Assembly: GCA_021819105.1 (NCBI GenBank)
Contig: JAKASK010000005.1
Span: 38,072 to 102,071 of the forward strand
From: an archaeon
GTDB taxonomy: Archaea > Thermoproteota > Nitrososphaeria > Nitrososphaerales > Gagatemarchaeaceae
Length of the DNA: 64,000 nt
Direction of reading: 5' to 3'
In this document: one piece after another, positions 31,996-41,039 of the stretch
Layout: each line of letters starts with the position of its first letter
Position numbering within the stretch: the first letter of the stretch is position 1
The notes under the pieces: model-generated
What the model saw: only the letters and a program-made list of their open reading frames with translations
The model's database searches: none
What the model was told of the DNA's origin: nothing
Made by a program: the position numbers and the translations under genes

Positions 31996-33790
31996 TTTCT
32001 TCCCTCTGGGAGGCCACGTAGTAGTAGGCCCCCCTCTCCTTCTGCTCCCTGTCCAGTTTGCTCCCCGGCTTGTTGACCCTCGGCCTCCCCGTGTTCACGT
32101 CCCTCCTGTATGTGAGCCCCACCCGCTTGAGGAACTCGTTCATCCCCGCCTCCTTGGTCAGCGGCGATGTCGCTTCGCCCGAGACTCCGGGCTCGCCGGT
32201 GAACACCAGGAGCCTGTCCGAGACTATGTCGACCACCTGGAGGTCGTGGTCGATGACGACCGCCGCCTTGCCCCTCGCCTTCACCATGCGGTTGATTGCC
32301 TTCGCCACCACGAACCTGTCCTCGACGTCGAGGAAGGCCGACGGCTCGTCCAGGGCGTAGACCTCGGTGTCCTGGGCCATGGTGGTGACTATGGCCACCT
32401 TCTGCAGCTCCCCCCCGCTGAGCTCCCCCATCCTCCTTGCAAGGAGCTTCTCCAGCTTCAGGGGGACGACGAGGTTGTCCTGCAGGACCGGGTCCCCGTA
32501 CTTCGTCCCCAGGGTCGAATTGAAGAACTCGTCCAGGGTGCCGTCGAAGTCGGAGCTCAGGTACTGCGGCTTGTAGGCCACCTTGGCGTCGACGTGCACT
32601 GTCCCCTTCGTCGGCTTCTCCTCCCCCGCAAGCATCTTCAGGAACGTCGTCTTGCCAAGGGCGTTGGCCCCGACGACCCCCAGTATCGTCCCGCCCTTGA
32701 CCTCCCCGCCCTCGGCGGACAGCTTGAACGACTTGTACGACTTCGCGAGGTCAGTGTACTTCGCGACGACATCCTCGCTCTCCACCGTCTCACCGGCCGC
32801 CCTCTGGCCGAACGTAACCGCGTGGTCCCTGAACCTCACGTTCTCCTGGGGGAGGTAGCCGTCGAGGAGCGAGTTGATGCCTGTCCTCGAGGAGTAGAGC
32901 CCTGAAACTATGCCGTAGGCTCCGGGCTCGCCGTAGGTGATCTGGACGTAGTCGGTGACGTAGTCCAGGAACGCGATGTCGTGCTCGACGACGAGGACCG
33001 ACCTCCCCGACTCGGCCAGCTCCCTGATCAGCTTCGAGACGGCGAGCCTCTGGTAGACGTCGTTGTAGGACGACGGCTCGTCGAAGAGATACAGGTCCGC
33101 GTCCTTCAGGGACGCCGCCGCCACCGCCACCCTCTGCAGCTCCCCGCCGCTGAGGTCGGGGACCTTCTTGTCGAGGCTCTGCTTCAGGTTGAGAGTCTCG
33201 ACCACCTCGTCCATCCTCCTTCGCTCGTCCATCTGCCGCAGCAGGAGCCGGGTCTCCTTCTTCCACGCTTCGGGGAGCCTGTAGACGGCCTGGGGCTTGA
33301 GGGACACCCTCAGCTCGCCGGCCGCTATCCTCTCGAAATGCTCCTTCATCTCGCGCCCGCTCAGGTACTCGATGAACCCGTCCCACCCCGGCTCCCCCTC
33401 GTAGTCCCCGAGGTTCGGGACCAGCTGGCCCGCGAGTATCTTGAGGGCCGTCGACTTGCCGATGCCGTTCCTCCCCACCAGCCCCACGACCTGGCCCTTC
33501 CTGACCGTCGGGATGCGGAAGAGGCGGAAGGAGTTGACCCCGTACTGGTGTATCTTCTCGCTCTTCAGCTCCTCGCTCAGGTTGAGGATGTCGATGGCGT
33601 CGAAGGGGCAGACCTTGATGCAGATCCCGCACCCGATACAGAGCTCCTCGGAGATGAGCGCTATCTTGTTCCCCGGGAGGGTGATGCACTCCTGGCCGTT
33701 GATGTTGACCGGGCACTCCTTGATGCACTCGAGGCCGCACTTCTTGCTCTGGCAAAGGTCTTCGTCCACTACCGCGACACGGTGTACCAC
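31979..33790 (-). CDS. Ribosome-recycling ATPase ABCE1 (Rli1)
   Basis: A 603-residue twin ABC protein that splits ribosomes after termination. The N-terminus holds two 4Fe-4S clusters: CQSKKCGLECIKECPV and CIGCGICIKVCPFDA. ABC domain 1 has GRNGIGKST, LSGGELQR and LYLFDEPSSYND; domain 2 has GANALGKTT, LSGGELQK and VYALDEPSAFLD. The hinge arginine region follows. The GTG start is 13 bases after an upstream gene. Length and motif order are standard. Confidence 0.97.
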   Translation of the reverse strand: MVHRVAVVDEDLCQSKKCGLECIKECPVNINGQECITLPGNKIALISEELCIGCGICIKVCPFDAIDILNLSEELKSEKIHQYGVNSFRLFRIPTVRKGQVVGLVGRNGIGKSTALKILAGQLVPNLGDYEGEPGWDGFIEYLSGREMKEHFERIAAGELRVSLKPQAVYRLPEAWKKETRLLLRQMDERRRMDEVVETLNLKQSLDKKVPDLSGGELQRVAVAAASLKDADLYLFDEPSSYNDVYQRLAVSKLIRELAESGRSVLVVEHDIAFLDYVTDYVQITYGEPGAYGIVSGLYSSRTGINSLLDGYLPQENVRFRDHAVTFGQRAAGETVESEDVVAKYTDLAKSYKSFKLSAEGGEVKGGTILGVVGANALGKTTFLKMLAGEEKPTKGTVHVDAKVAYKPQYLSSDFDGTLDEFFNSTLGTKYGDPVLQDNLVVPLKLEKLLARRMGELSGGELQKVAIVTTMAQDTEVYALDEPSAFLDVEDRFVVAKAINRMVKARGKAAVVIDHDLQVVDIVSDRLLVFTGEPGVSGEATSPLTKEAGMNEFLKRVGLTYRRDVNTGRPRVNKPGSKLDREQKERGAYYYVASQREESAPAD

Positions 33791-33803
33791 TGACAGCAGC
33801 TCC

Positions 33804-34322
33804 TCAGTGCTCGGCGAGTCTCTTCGGTATCGGGCAGAACGAGCAGATGGACGGGTCCCCGTCCAGGGACAGGCTCTTGGCCGTGTGCCTCGTCTTCATC
33901 GAGTCCCAGACGGCCCTCTCACTGGCGACCCCGGCGAGGTGCATCGCTTCGTGCTCCTTTATCACAGGGAGGAGCCTGCACTTTGTGCAGATCGGCTTCA
34001 CGAAGGCGGTGGGACGGAGCGAGGCTACGAAGGTCGCTGCGCCCGCGGTCCCCAGGAGCCAGATCGCGAGGAACGGGCCGAGCGGCCCGAAGGTCAGCAG
34101 CTCGTAGGCGATTGCCACGCTGGCCGTCGTCAGGGCCGAGCCGATGCCGACGCCGACCTTCCCCGGATAGAGGGTGAACCCCCTCGTGCTAGGAGAGAGC
34201 GAGGAGAGCGCCAGGAAGGGGACCAGGACCTGCAGGGGGAGACCGAGCCTGACGACCTTCATCCGTGCCTCCACTGACCACCACTCGGCGAGCTGGGACC
34301 GGAAGGGAGAGACCGACTTCAA
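33804..34322 (-). CDS. Membrane protein with two CxxC pairs, unknown
   Basis: A 172-residue product. Three membrane segments are likely (LGLPLQVLVPFLALSSL, VGIGSALTTASVAIAYELLTF, GPFLAIWLLGTAGAATFVASL). The last 70 residues are soluble and contain CTKC, HEAMH about ten residues later, and CSFC near the end, a set able to bind zinc or an iron-sulphur cluster. I do not recognise the family. It lies one base after surE and 13 bases before ABCE1 on the same strand, so the four genes surE to trm5 probably form one operon. Start TTG is uncertain. Confidence 0.55.
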   Translation of the reverse strand: MKSVSPFRSQLAEWWSVEARMKVVRLGLPLQVLVPFLALSSLSPSTRGFTLYPGKVGVGIGSALTTASVAIAYELLTFGPLGPFLAIWLLGTAGAATFVASLRPTAFVKPICTKCRLLPVIKEHEAMHLAGVASERAVWDSMKTRHTAKSLSLDGDPSICSFCPIPKRLAEH

Positions 34323-34323
34323 C

Positions 34324-35163
34324 TCAGCGCCTCCCGCGGCCGCCGTGGGGCCGCTGCAGCCTGTGCTCGACCCTGTCCCTGAGCATGGAGAGTTCCTTGG
34401 AGACCGGCCCTGACATCCTCAGGACCAGGGGCGTAATGGAGACGTGCTTGTTCACCAGCACCGCCTCGGCGTCTGACCTATCTGGGAACGAGGAAAGCCG
34501 CTCCCCGAACAGCCAGTAGTAGGGCCTCCCCCTCGGGTCTCTCCTGACCATGACCTTGTCGGTGTACTTCCTCCTCCCAACGTCGGTGAGCTTGATGGGG
34601 GTCCAGGGCTGGACCTTCTGAGGGAAGTTGACGTTCAGGATTTCGGCGCCCTCGGGCATGCCGTTCTCCAGCACGTCGCCGATTATCTCACCCGCGATTA
34701 TGCCCGCGTTGGTGAAGTCAGGCTGGTCGTACTCTAGGGCGAACAGCGACTCGCCGCTCACCTCCATGGAGAACGCGATGGCCGGTATGCCCGTGAGCGC
34801 GGACTCCAGGGCGGCGGCCACGGTCCCTGACGCAAGTATGTCCTGGAAGGTGTTGTTGTCCCCGATGTTGATCCCCGACACCACCAGGTCCGGCTTCCTG
34901 GGGAGGACCTTGTAAACCCCGACCATCACGCAGTCCCCCGGCGAGCCCGACACCGCATAGCACTCGAACCTGTCCCTCCGCACCCTGTTGACCCGCAGCG
35001 GCTTGTGGAAGGTGAGGCTCAGGGCGGTTGCGCTCTGGGGCTGCTCGGGGGCAACGATGATCGCCTCCGCGTGCTTCGCCGCTGCCTTCGCGAGCTCGAG
35101 TATCCCGTTGCTCTGGACGCTGTCGTCGTTCGTCACCATCACAAGCTTCCTATCTGCCGACAA
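34324..35163 (-). CDS. surE: 5'/3'-nucleotidase SurE
   Basis: A survival protein E phosphatase acting on nucleoside monophosphates with a divalent metal. Motifs are MVTNDDSVQSNGI with the metal-binding Asp-Asp pair, PEQPQSATALSLT, SGSPGDCV and VVSGINIGDNN. The 279-residue form begins at TTG 35163, giving the full first beta strand; ATG 35139 or GTG 35142 would clip it. The C-terminal tail is rich in Arg and Gly. The gene overlaps the stop of the preceding regulator gene. Confidence 0.9.
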   Translation of the reverse strand: MSADRKLVMVTNDDSVQSNGILELAKAAAKHAEAIIVAPEQPQSATALSLTFHKPLRVNRVRRDRFECYAVSGSPGDCVMVGVYKVLPRKPDLVVSGINIGDNNTFQDILASGTVAAALESALTGIPAIAFSMEVSGESLFALEYDQPDFTNAGIIAGEIIGDVLENGMPEGAEILNVNFPQKVQPWTPIKLTDVGRRKYTDKVMVRRDPRGRPYYWLFGERLSSFPDRSDAEAVLVNKHVSITPLVLRMSGPVSKELSMLRDRVEHRLQRPHGGRGRR

Positions 35164-35755
35164 GTCTCTTCGCCTTCGCAAGGGTGTTCTCTATAGACGT
35201 TCTGTCTTCGATCCCGTAGTGCTCGGAGAGGACCCTTGCCCCGTCTTCTAGAGTGTCCTCGGTCAGGACGACCTCGAGGACCAGCTTTTCGCGTTCTGAG
35301 AGCGGCAGAGACCTGATGGCGGAGGACAGGTCGGCCTGCTCGTCGGCCGCTTCGTCGATCATCCTACCCAGCTTCCTCGTCTCCTCCTTCACCCTGCGCC
35401 GGAGGATCAACAGGTCCCCCGACGCCCCCTCCAGGTCGCGCACCTTCGCCGCGCCCTGCCTCCCGGCAGACTCCTCCGTCGACTTCACCACGGTGAAGCT
35501 CCCGGTCGAGTAGTCCCCGATCCGGGCCGACGTCGCTCCGTACACCATCCGCGCCTTGGGGGCCAGTTTTGAGATGCGGGTCTCTTCGACCAGCCCCAGC
35601 CCCGCCAGCGCCTTCAGATGCCTCAGCACGCCCTGCACGGATATGCCGGTCATCACCGAAAGCTCCCCCAGCGTCCGCGGCCTCACCGAAACAGCGTCCA
35701 CTATCTTGAGCCTCGCCCTCGAAGAAAGGACCTCCTCCAGCATGTCGGGAGCCAT
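35150..35755 (-). CDS. ArsR-like winged-helix regulator with extra helical C-terminus
   Basis: A 201-residue protein. Residues 1-70 form a winged helix: SSRARLKIVDAVSVRPRTLGELSVMTGISVQGVLRHLKALAGLGLVEE, with the recognition helix in SVQGVLRHLKAL. The rest is helical with a stretch (LPLSEREKLVLEVVLTEDTLEDGARVLSEHYGI) that resembles a second HTH of the sigma-4/response-regulator type. It is divergent from hsp20 and shares a repeat-bearing promoter region with it, so control of the heat-shock operon is likely (inference). ATG start fits the TATA element at about 27 bases. Confidence 0.7.
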   Translation of the reverse strand: MAPDMLEEVLSSRARLKIVDAVSVRPRTLGELSVMTGISVQGVLRHLKALAGLGLVEETRISKLAPKARMVYGATSARIGDYSTGSFTVVKSTEESAGRQGAAKVRDLEGASGDLLILRRRVKEETRKLGRMIDEAADEQADLSSAIRSLPLSEREKLVLEVVLTEDTLEDGARVLSEHYGIEDRTSIENTLAKAKRLVGR

Positions 35756-35776
35756 GGGGTCCCTCTGGAAGGGGTA

Positions 35777-35819
35777 ACTTAATAAACATGGGGTTGATTA
35801 ACATTGAGTGAATTAACAT
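35777..35819. promoter_or_regulatory. Shared regulator/hsp20 control region with repeated ATTAACAT
   Basis: ACTTAATAAAC (35777-35787) is about 27 bases before the regulator ATG on the minus strand and can also serve hsp20 on the plus strand with a leader of about nine bases. ATTAACAT occurs at 35797-35804 and again at 35812-35819, over the hsp20 start; AATAAACAT at 35781-35789 is a third weaker copy. The spacing of about 15 bases suggests binding of a dimer on successive turns. Confidence 0.55.
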
Positions 35820-36336
35820 GAGCGGAGAAGAAAGCGGAGACAGGAGGAGGGACCTGAGGGACATGCTCGACGAGCTCGACAAGTACTTCGAGGACTTCGA
35901 GAAGGACATCGAGAACACGGTAAGGGACGCGTTCTTCGGTCGGGACCGGGAGAGCAAGCCCTTCGTCGCTGGGTTCACGTTCAACATGGGCCCGGAGGGG
36001 AAGCCATCGGTACAGATGTTCGGGAACAGCGCACTGCGCAGGGACGGGTTCAGGTCTCCCATCAACGAGCAGGTCGTCGACGAAAAGAACGGGGTCCTCC
36101 GGGCGATCCTGGAAATGCCCGGCGTCGAAAAAGAGGACATCAACGTCGACTCGACGGAGGAGAGCGCCGTGGTCACTGCGGAGAGGGGGGAGAAGCGCTA
36201 CCGGGCGGAACTTTCGCTGAGGGCCCGAGTGAAACCCGAGTCTGGAAAAGCGGAGTACAGGAACGGGATGTTGGAAATTTCGTTCTCATTGAAGGACAAG
36301 CCTAATAAGGGCACCACGAGAGTAAACGTTGTCTGA
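35818..36336 (+). CDS. hsp20: Small heat-shock protein (Hsp20 family)
   Basis: A 172-residue chaperone. The N-terminal arm (residues 1-85) is acidic and helical (LDELDKYFEDFEKDIENTVRD). The alpha-crystallin domain shows GVLRAILEMPGVEKEDINVD, ERGEKRYRAELSLRARV and NGMLEISFSLKD, but no C-terminal I-x-I tail is seen beyond TTRVNVV, where VNV may serve. It prevents aggregation of unfolded proteins. Its stop overlaps the start of the CDC48 gene by eight bases. Confidence 0.9.
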   Translation: MSGEESGDRRRDLRDMLDELDKYFEDFEKDIENTVRDAFFGRDRESKPFVAGFTFNMGPEGKPSVQMFGNSALRRDGFRSPINEQVVDEKNGVLRAILEMPGVEKEDINVDSTEESAVVTAERGEKRYRAELSLRARVKPESGKAEYRNGMLEISFSLKDKPNKGTTRVNVV

Positions 36337-38548
36337 GAGTGGTGCCGGGGTGAGCCAGCAGCAGGTCCAACTGAAGGTACTTGAAGCATACACCCGCGAC
36401 GTCGGAAGAGGAGTCGCCAGGATAGACTACGACGCCATGGACGCACTCGACGCGTCCACCGGTGACGTGATAGAGATCAAGGGGAAGAGAAGGACCGTTG
36501 CGAAGTGCCTGCCGCTGTACCCGTCCGACGAGGGGAGGGGGATAGTCAGGATAGACGGGCTGATCAGGAACAACGCCGGCGTCGCCATCGGCGACGTGGT
36601 GGTGGTGAAGAAAGTGAAGGCACCGCCGGCAGAGAAGGTCGTCGTCGCCCCGCTCGAAGCCGTCCCGCCCATCGACGAGCGCTACCTGGCTGACGCGCTG
36701 GAGAGCGTCCCTGTCACCAAGGGTGACAACATCATGATACCATACTTCGGCGGGAGGCTGACGTTCCAGGTCGTCGGGGTCAGCCCGGTCGCAGACGCCG
36801 CCCTCATCACCCAGCGGACCGTCTTCGTGATCTCGGAGAAGGGCGAGGCGCTCCGCGGAGTCCCCCAGGTCACCTACGAAGACATCGGCGGCCTGAAGGA
36901 CGAGATCCAGAAGGTGAGGGAGATGATCGAGCTCCCGCTCAGGCACCCGGAGATCTTCGAGAAGCTGGGGGTCGAGGCCCCGAAGGGCATCCTCCTCTAC
37001 GGTCCGCCGGGGACGGGGAAGACCCTGCTCGCAAAGGCGGTGGCGACCGAGAGCAACGCCCACTTCATCCCCATAAGCGGCCCCGAGATAATGAGCAAGT
37101 TCTACGGAGAGTCAGAGGCCAGGCTCCGCGAGATATTCAAGGAGGCGAAGGAGAAGGCGCCCACCATCATATTCATCGACGAGATAGACTCCATCGCCCC
37201 CAAGAGGGAAGAGGTCACCGGCGAGGTAGAGCGGAGGGTCGTGAGCCAGCTGCTGTCGCTCATGGACGGGCTGGAGGCGAGAGGAAAAGTCATTGTCATA
37301 GCGGCGACAAATCGCCCCAATGCCATCGACCCGGCGTTGAGGAGGCCGGGAAGGTTCGACAGGGAGATAGAGATCAAGGTCCCCGACAAGAAGGGGAGGC
37401 TCGAGATACTTCAGATACACACCAGGCACATGCCGCTTGCGGGGAACGACGACAAGCAGGGGACGGCGGACAAGCCCGTCGACGTGGAGAAGCTCGCGGC
37501 GGTGACCCACGGGTTCGTGGGGGCTGACCTCGAGTACCTCTGCAAGGAAGCGGCCATGAAGACCCTGCGCAGGAACCTCCCTGACATCAAGCTCGAAGAG
37601 GATAGGCTCAGCCCTGAGACCCTTGACAAGCTCATCGTCACCATGGAGGACTTCGAGGGCGCTCTGAAAGACGTGATGCCTTCGGCCATGCGCGAAGTCT
37701 ACCTGGAGACCCCAGACGTCGCCTGGGCCGACATCGGAGGGCTCGAGGGGGTGAAGAAGGAGCTGCAGGAGGCGGTCGAGTGGCCGCTGAAGTATCCTGA
37801 TATCTATGACAAGATAGGTTACAGCATGCCCAAGGGGATAATGCTCTACGGCCCCTCCGGCACCGGCAAGACACTCCTGGCGAAGGCGGTCGCCACAGAG
37901 AGCGAAGCGAACTTCATCAGCGTCCGTGGCCCCGAGCTGCTCAGCAAGTGGGTCGGGGAGTCCGAGCGCGGCATCAGGGAGGTGTTCAGGCGCGCCCGCC
38001 AGGCCTCGCCCTGCGTGATATTCTTCGACGAAGTCGACGCCCTGGCGCCCACCAGGGGGTTGGGCGGCGACAGCATGGTGACCGAGAGGGTGGTCAGCCA
38101 GCTGCTCACCGAGCTGGACGGTGTTCAGAGCCTCCAGGGCGTGGTGGTGCTCGCGGCGACCAACAGGATCGACATCGTGGACCCGGCCCTCCTCAGGGCA
38201 GGGAGGTTCGACAAGCTCATCCTGATCCCGCTCCCGGACAAGCCGGCGAGGAAGGAGATACTGAAGATACACACCAAGGGCGTCCCCATAGCCAAGGACG
38301 TCGACCTGGACAGGATCGTGGACATGACCGATGGGTTCAGCGGAGCGGACATGGCGTCCCTCACCAACACCGCGGTCTCCATAGTGCTCCAGGGCTTCAT
38401 CTCGAAGTACCCGAAGCCCGACGACGCCAAGAAGCACGTGGACGAGGCCGTGGTCGAGATGGAGCACTTCGCGGACGCGATCAAGAAGGTGCGCCAGTCC
38501 AGGGAGGGGAAGCCCATGGAGAATGTCCCGGTCCCCTACTACCGATAG
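36329..38548 (+). CDS. CDC48/VAT AAA+ unfoldase
   Basis: A 739-residue two-ring ATPase. The N-domain (about 1-180, double-psi barrel then four-stranded part) precedes D1 with [20 protein letters not shown] and [21 protein letters not shown], and D2 with [21 protein letters not shown] and [20 protein letters not shown]. The C-terminus PVPYYR ends in a Tyr-Tyr-Arg that fits the HbYX motif used to open the 20S proteasome. It unfolds proteins for degradation. Coupling to hsp20 by overlap places both under the same stress control. Start TTG. Confidence 0.95.
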   Translation: MSESGAGVSQQQVQLKVLEAYTRDVGRGVARIDYDAMDALDASTGDVIEIKGKRRTVAKCLPLYPSDEGRGIVRIDGLIRNNAGVAIGDVVVVKKVKAPPAEKVVVAPLEAVPPIDERYLADALESVPVTKGDNIMIPYFGGRLTFQVVGVSPVADAALITQRTVFVISEKGEALRGVPQVTYEDIGGLKDEIQKVREMIELPLRHPEIFEKLGVEAPKGILLYGPPGTGKTLLAKAVATESNAHFIPISGPEIMSKFYGESEARLREIFKEAKEKAPTIIFIDEIDSIAPKREEVTGEVERRVVSQLLSLMDGLEARGKVIVIAATNRPNAIDPALRRPGRFDREIEIKVPDKKGRLEILQIHTRHMPLAGNDDKQGTADKPVDVEKLAAVTHGFVGADLEYLCKEAAMKTLRRNLPDIKLEEDRLSPETLDKLIVTMEDFEGALKDVMPSAMREVYLETPDVAWADIGGLEGVKKELQEAVEWPLKYPDIYDKIGYSMPKGIMLYGPSGTGKTLLAKAVATESEANFISVRGPELLSKWVGESERGIREVFRRARQASPCVIFFDEVDALAPTRGLGGDSMVTERVVSQLLTELDGVQSLQGVVVLAATNRIDIVDPALLRAGRFDKLILIPLPDKPARKEILKIHTKGVPIAKDVDLDRIVDMTDGFSGADMASLTNTAVSIVLQGFISKYPKPDDAKKHVDEAVVEMEHFADAIKKVRQSREGKPMENVPVPYYR

Positions 38549-38733
38549 GCCAACCCACCGCCCTTCGGCAGCGGACTCCGTCCGTCCTCCAGGCTTGCCT
38601 GGGCGCGCGATTGCCCCTGCGATGCTTCGTCATCTGACACGTTTCGAGTTTCGTCCGAGCAGCGCATCACAAGAATGCAGCAGGGGACTGTGCCCCTTCA
38701 AGCCGCCGCTCCTTTGCACGACCTGAGCAAGGG

Positions 38734-38740
38734 CTAATTA
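38734..38740 (+). promoter_or_regulatory. TATA element of lysS
   Basis: CTAATTA is centred about 30 bases before TTG 38767. The other 180 bases between the CDC48 and lysS genes show no gene. Confidence 0.45.
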
Positions 38741-38766
38741 CCCTCGGTTGCTCTTACTACCCAGAA

Positions 38767-40362
38767 TTGGCAGAGCCCAGCGTCATCGGCAGGGGCACCT
38801 GGCTCGACAAGGTGGCCCAGGAGACCGTCGAACGGGAGAAGAAGCTGGGCAGGAAGCTTCTGCTTGTCCGGGCAGAGAGCGGCCTGGGGGCTTCAGGGCT
38901 CCCGCACATCGGGAGCGTCGGGGACGCGATAAGGAGCTACGGGGTCAAGCTCGCCCTCGAGACCTTGGGATACAAGTCCGAGCTCGTCGCCTACTCGGAC
39001 GACTTCGACGGCCTGCGGAAGGTCCCCGCCGGGTTCCCGGCCTGGCTGAAGGACTACGTCTCGCACCCCGTCTCGAGGATACCCGACCCCTTCGACTGCC
39101 ACAGCTCCTACGCAGAGCACGTGGGCTCGCTCCTGAGGGAGTCTCTGGACAAGGTGGGCGTAGAGTACAGGTTCCAGAGCGGGTCTGAGGCCTACGCGTC
39201 CGGGATGCTGAACGACCAGATCAGGAAGATCCTCTCCCACTCCAAGGAGATAGGGCAGAAGATCAACGAGCTGGTGGGGCAGTCGAAGTACGAGGAGTCC
39301 CTCCCCTACACCCCGGTCTGCCACGACTGTGAGCGGATCTACGTGACCCAGGCGAAGTCCTTCGACCCGGAGAAGGACATGGTCCACTACGTCTGCGAAG
39401 GAACCAAGCTGGGGGACAAGTTCGTGGAAGGGTGCGGCTACGAGGGGGACGTCAAGGTCACCGAGGGGAACGGGAAGCTGATGTGGAAGGTGGAGTTCGC
39501 GGCCCGCTGGTCCGCCTTCGACATAAGGTTCGAGGCCTACGGCAAAGAGCTGACGGACTCGGTGAAGATCAACGACTGGGTTGCGGAGCACGTCCTCGGC
39601 CACCCTCCGCCCTACCACGCGAGGTACGAGCTCTTCCAGGACAAGTCGGGGCGCAAGATGTCGAAGTCGGTGGGGAACCTGGTCACGCCGGTCGAGTGGC
39701 TGGAGTACGCGTCCCCCGAGAGCCTCAGGCTCCTGATGTACAAGCGGATTGTCGGGGCGCGGAACGTGTCCATCGAGGACGTGCCGTTCTACATGGACGA
39801 GTTCGACGACCTCGAGGAGTACTACTTCTCGAAGAAGAAGGACCCGAACCTGATGAAGGACGCCAGGCAGAGGGGGCTGTACGAGTACTCTGTGTTCCTC
39901 AGGCTGCCGAAATCGAAGGGGGTGCACATCCCATACAGGCTCCTCTCCCAGCTCGCCGCCGTCGCCCCCGAAGGGGCGGTGGAGGAGTTCGTGGTGAAGA
40001 GGCTCTCGACCTATGGGATGGTCGCAGGGGCGTCTCCGGACCTGGCGAAGAGGATAGACTGGGCGCGCAAGTGGGAGAGGAGGGAGGGGAGGGGGGCCAT
40101 CGAGGTACCGCCGCTTTCTGACGGTGCGAAGAACGCGCTGAGGGGGTTCGCCCTGGCGCTCGAGGGCGCGGGGGACGCCGACGCCGTGCAGAACGCCGCC
40201 TTCGACTCGGCGAAGAAGAGCGGCCTCAGGCCCGGCGAGTTCTTCCCGGCGGTGTACTCGATACTCCTCGGCTCGGACAGGGGGCCCAGGCTCGGACCCT
40301 ACGTGATGGACGCGGGGAAGGCGGAGGTGGCCAGGCTGCTGCTCAAAGCCCTCGGAAGTTGA
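38767..40362 (+). CDS. lysS: Lysyl-tRNA synthetase, class I
   Basis: A 531-residue class I enzyme charging tRNA-Lys. The HIGH motif reads PHIGSVGD; the second motif is GRKMSKSVGN. CHDCERIYV and a later cysteine pair (CEGTKLGDKFVEGCGY) belong to the zinc-binding insertion. The C-terminal part is the alpha-helix cage domain found in archaeal LysRS. Class I LysRS replaces the class II enzyme in most archaea. Start TTG, probably leaderless. Its end overlaps the glycosylase gene by four bases. Confidence 0.95.
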   Translation: MAEPSVIGRGTWLDKVAQETVEREKKLGRKLLLVRAESGLGASGLPHIGSVGDAIRSYGVKLALETLGYKSELVAYSDDFDGLRKVPAGFPAWLKDYVSHPVSRIPDPFDCHSSYAEHVGSLLRESLDKVGVEYRFQSGSEAYASGMLNDQIRKILSHSKEIGQKINELVGQSKYEESLPYTPVCHDCERIYVTQAKSFDPEKDMVHYVCEGTKLGDKFVEGCGYEGDVKVTEGNGKLMWKVEFAARWSAFDIRFEAYGKELTDSVKINDWVAEHVLGHPPPYHARYELFQDKSGRKMSKSVGNLVTPVEWLEYASPESLRLLMYKRIVGARNVSIEDVPFYMDEFDDLEEYYFSKKKDPNLMKDARQRGLYEYSVFLRLPKSKGVHIPYRLLSQLAAVAPEGAVEEFVVKRLSTYGMVAGASPDLAKRIDWARKWERREGRGAIEVPPLSDGAKNALRGFALALEGAGDADAVQNAAFDSAKKSGLRPGEFFPAVYSILLGSDRGPRLGPYVMDAGKAEVARLLLKALGS

Positions 40363-41036
40363 AGCCGGACCCCCGGTTCGAGGCCCTGAAGGCCGAGATT
40401 GTCTCCTGCAGGCGGTGCCCGCGGTTGGTGAAGTACAGGGAGAGCGTCCCCCTCACCCGCGCCTACGCAGGCCAGGAGCACTGGAGGAAGCCCGTCCCAG
40501 GGTACGGCGACCTCGGGGGGAAGCTGCTCATCCTCGGCCTGGCGCCTGCCCGGACCGGCGCGAACAGGACGGGCCGCATCTTCACCGGCGACGCGTCGAG
40601 CAGGTTCCTGGTGTCTGCGCTCCACGCCGCAGGGTTCGCCAGCCAGCCCATGTCCGAGTCGAGGGACGACGGCCTCGTCTACACGGGGTGCTATGTCACC
40701 GCGGCCGTGAAGTGCGTCCCGCCGGATGACAAGCCGTTGCCCGAGGAATTCGGGAACTGCGCGCCCTTCCTCGACGCCGAGATCTCCCTCCTCCCGAACC
40801 GGGCGGCGGTGCTGGCGCTCGGCTCGCACGCGTTCAGGGCCTACCTTCGCCACCTAAAGAGGGAAGGGGGTGACGTCAGGGGGCTGAAGTTCGGACACGG
40901 GGCGACCTATCGGCTAGCCGACGGGACGACCCTCTTCGCTGGCTACCATCCGAGCCCCCGGAACACCAACACCGGGAAGCTGACGAGGCCGATGCTGGTC
41001 TCCCTTCTGAGGCGGATAAGGAAGCAGCTCGGATAG
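40359..41036 (+). CDS. Uracil-DNA glycosylase, family 5 (UdgB)
   Basis: A 225-residue repair enzyme that removes uracil from DNA. The family-5 form of motif 1 is seen as GLAPARTGANRTGR, without the Asp or Asn used by other families, and motif 2 as YHPSPRNTNTGKL. Cysteines in VSCRRCPRL, AAVKCVPP and FGNCAPF can hold the 4Fe-4S cluster typical of thermophile-type families 4 and 5. It is coupled to lysS by a four-base overlap. The start is TTG. Confidence 0.9.
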   Translation: MKPDPRFEALKAEIVSCRRCPRLVKYRESVPLTRAYAGQEHWRKPVPGYGDLGGKLLILGLAPARTGANRTGRIFTGDASSRFLVSALHAAGFASQPMSESRDDGLVYTGCYVTAAVKCVPPDDKPLPEEFGNCAPFLDAEISLLPNRAAVLALGSHAFRAYLRHLKREGGDVRGLKFGHGATYRLADGTTLFAGYHPSPRNTNTGKLTRPMLVSLLRRIRKQLG

Positions 41037-41039
41037 GAG

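Noticed and set aside
29893..32076. Very long open frame (over 700 codons) on the plus strand across cytochrome b and the following genes
   Set aside because: It lies in another frame of cytochrome b and antisense to trm5; its Arg/Pro/His-rich product has no domain. Long shadow frames are expected at this G+C content.
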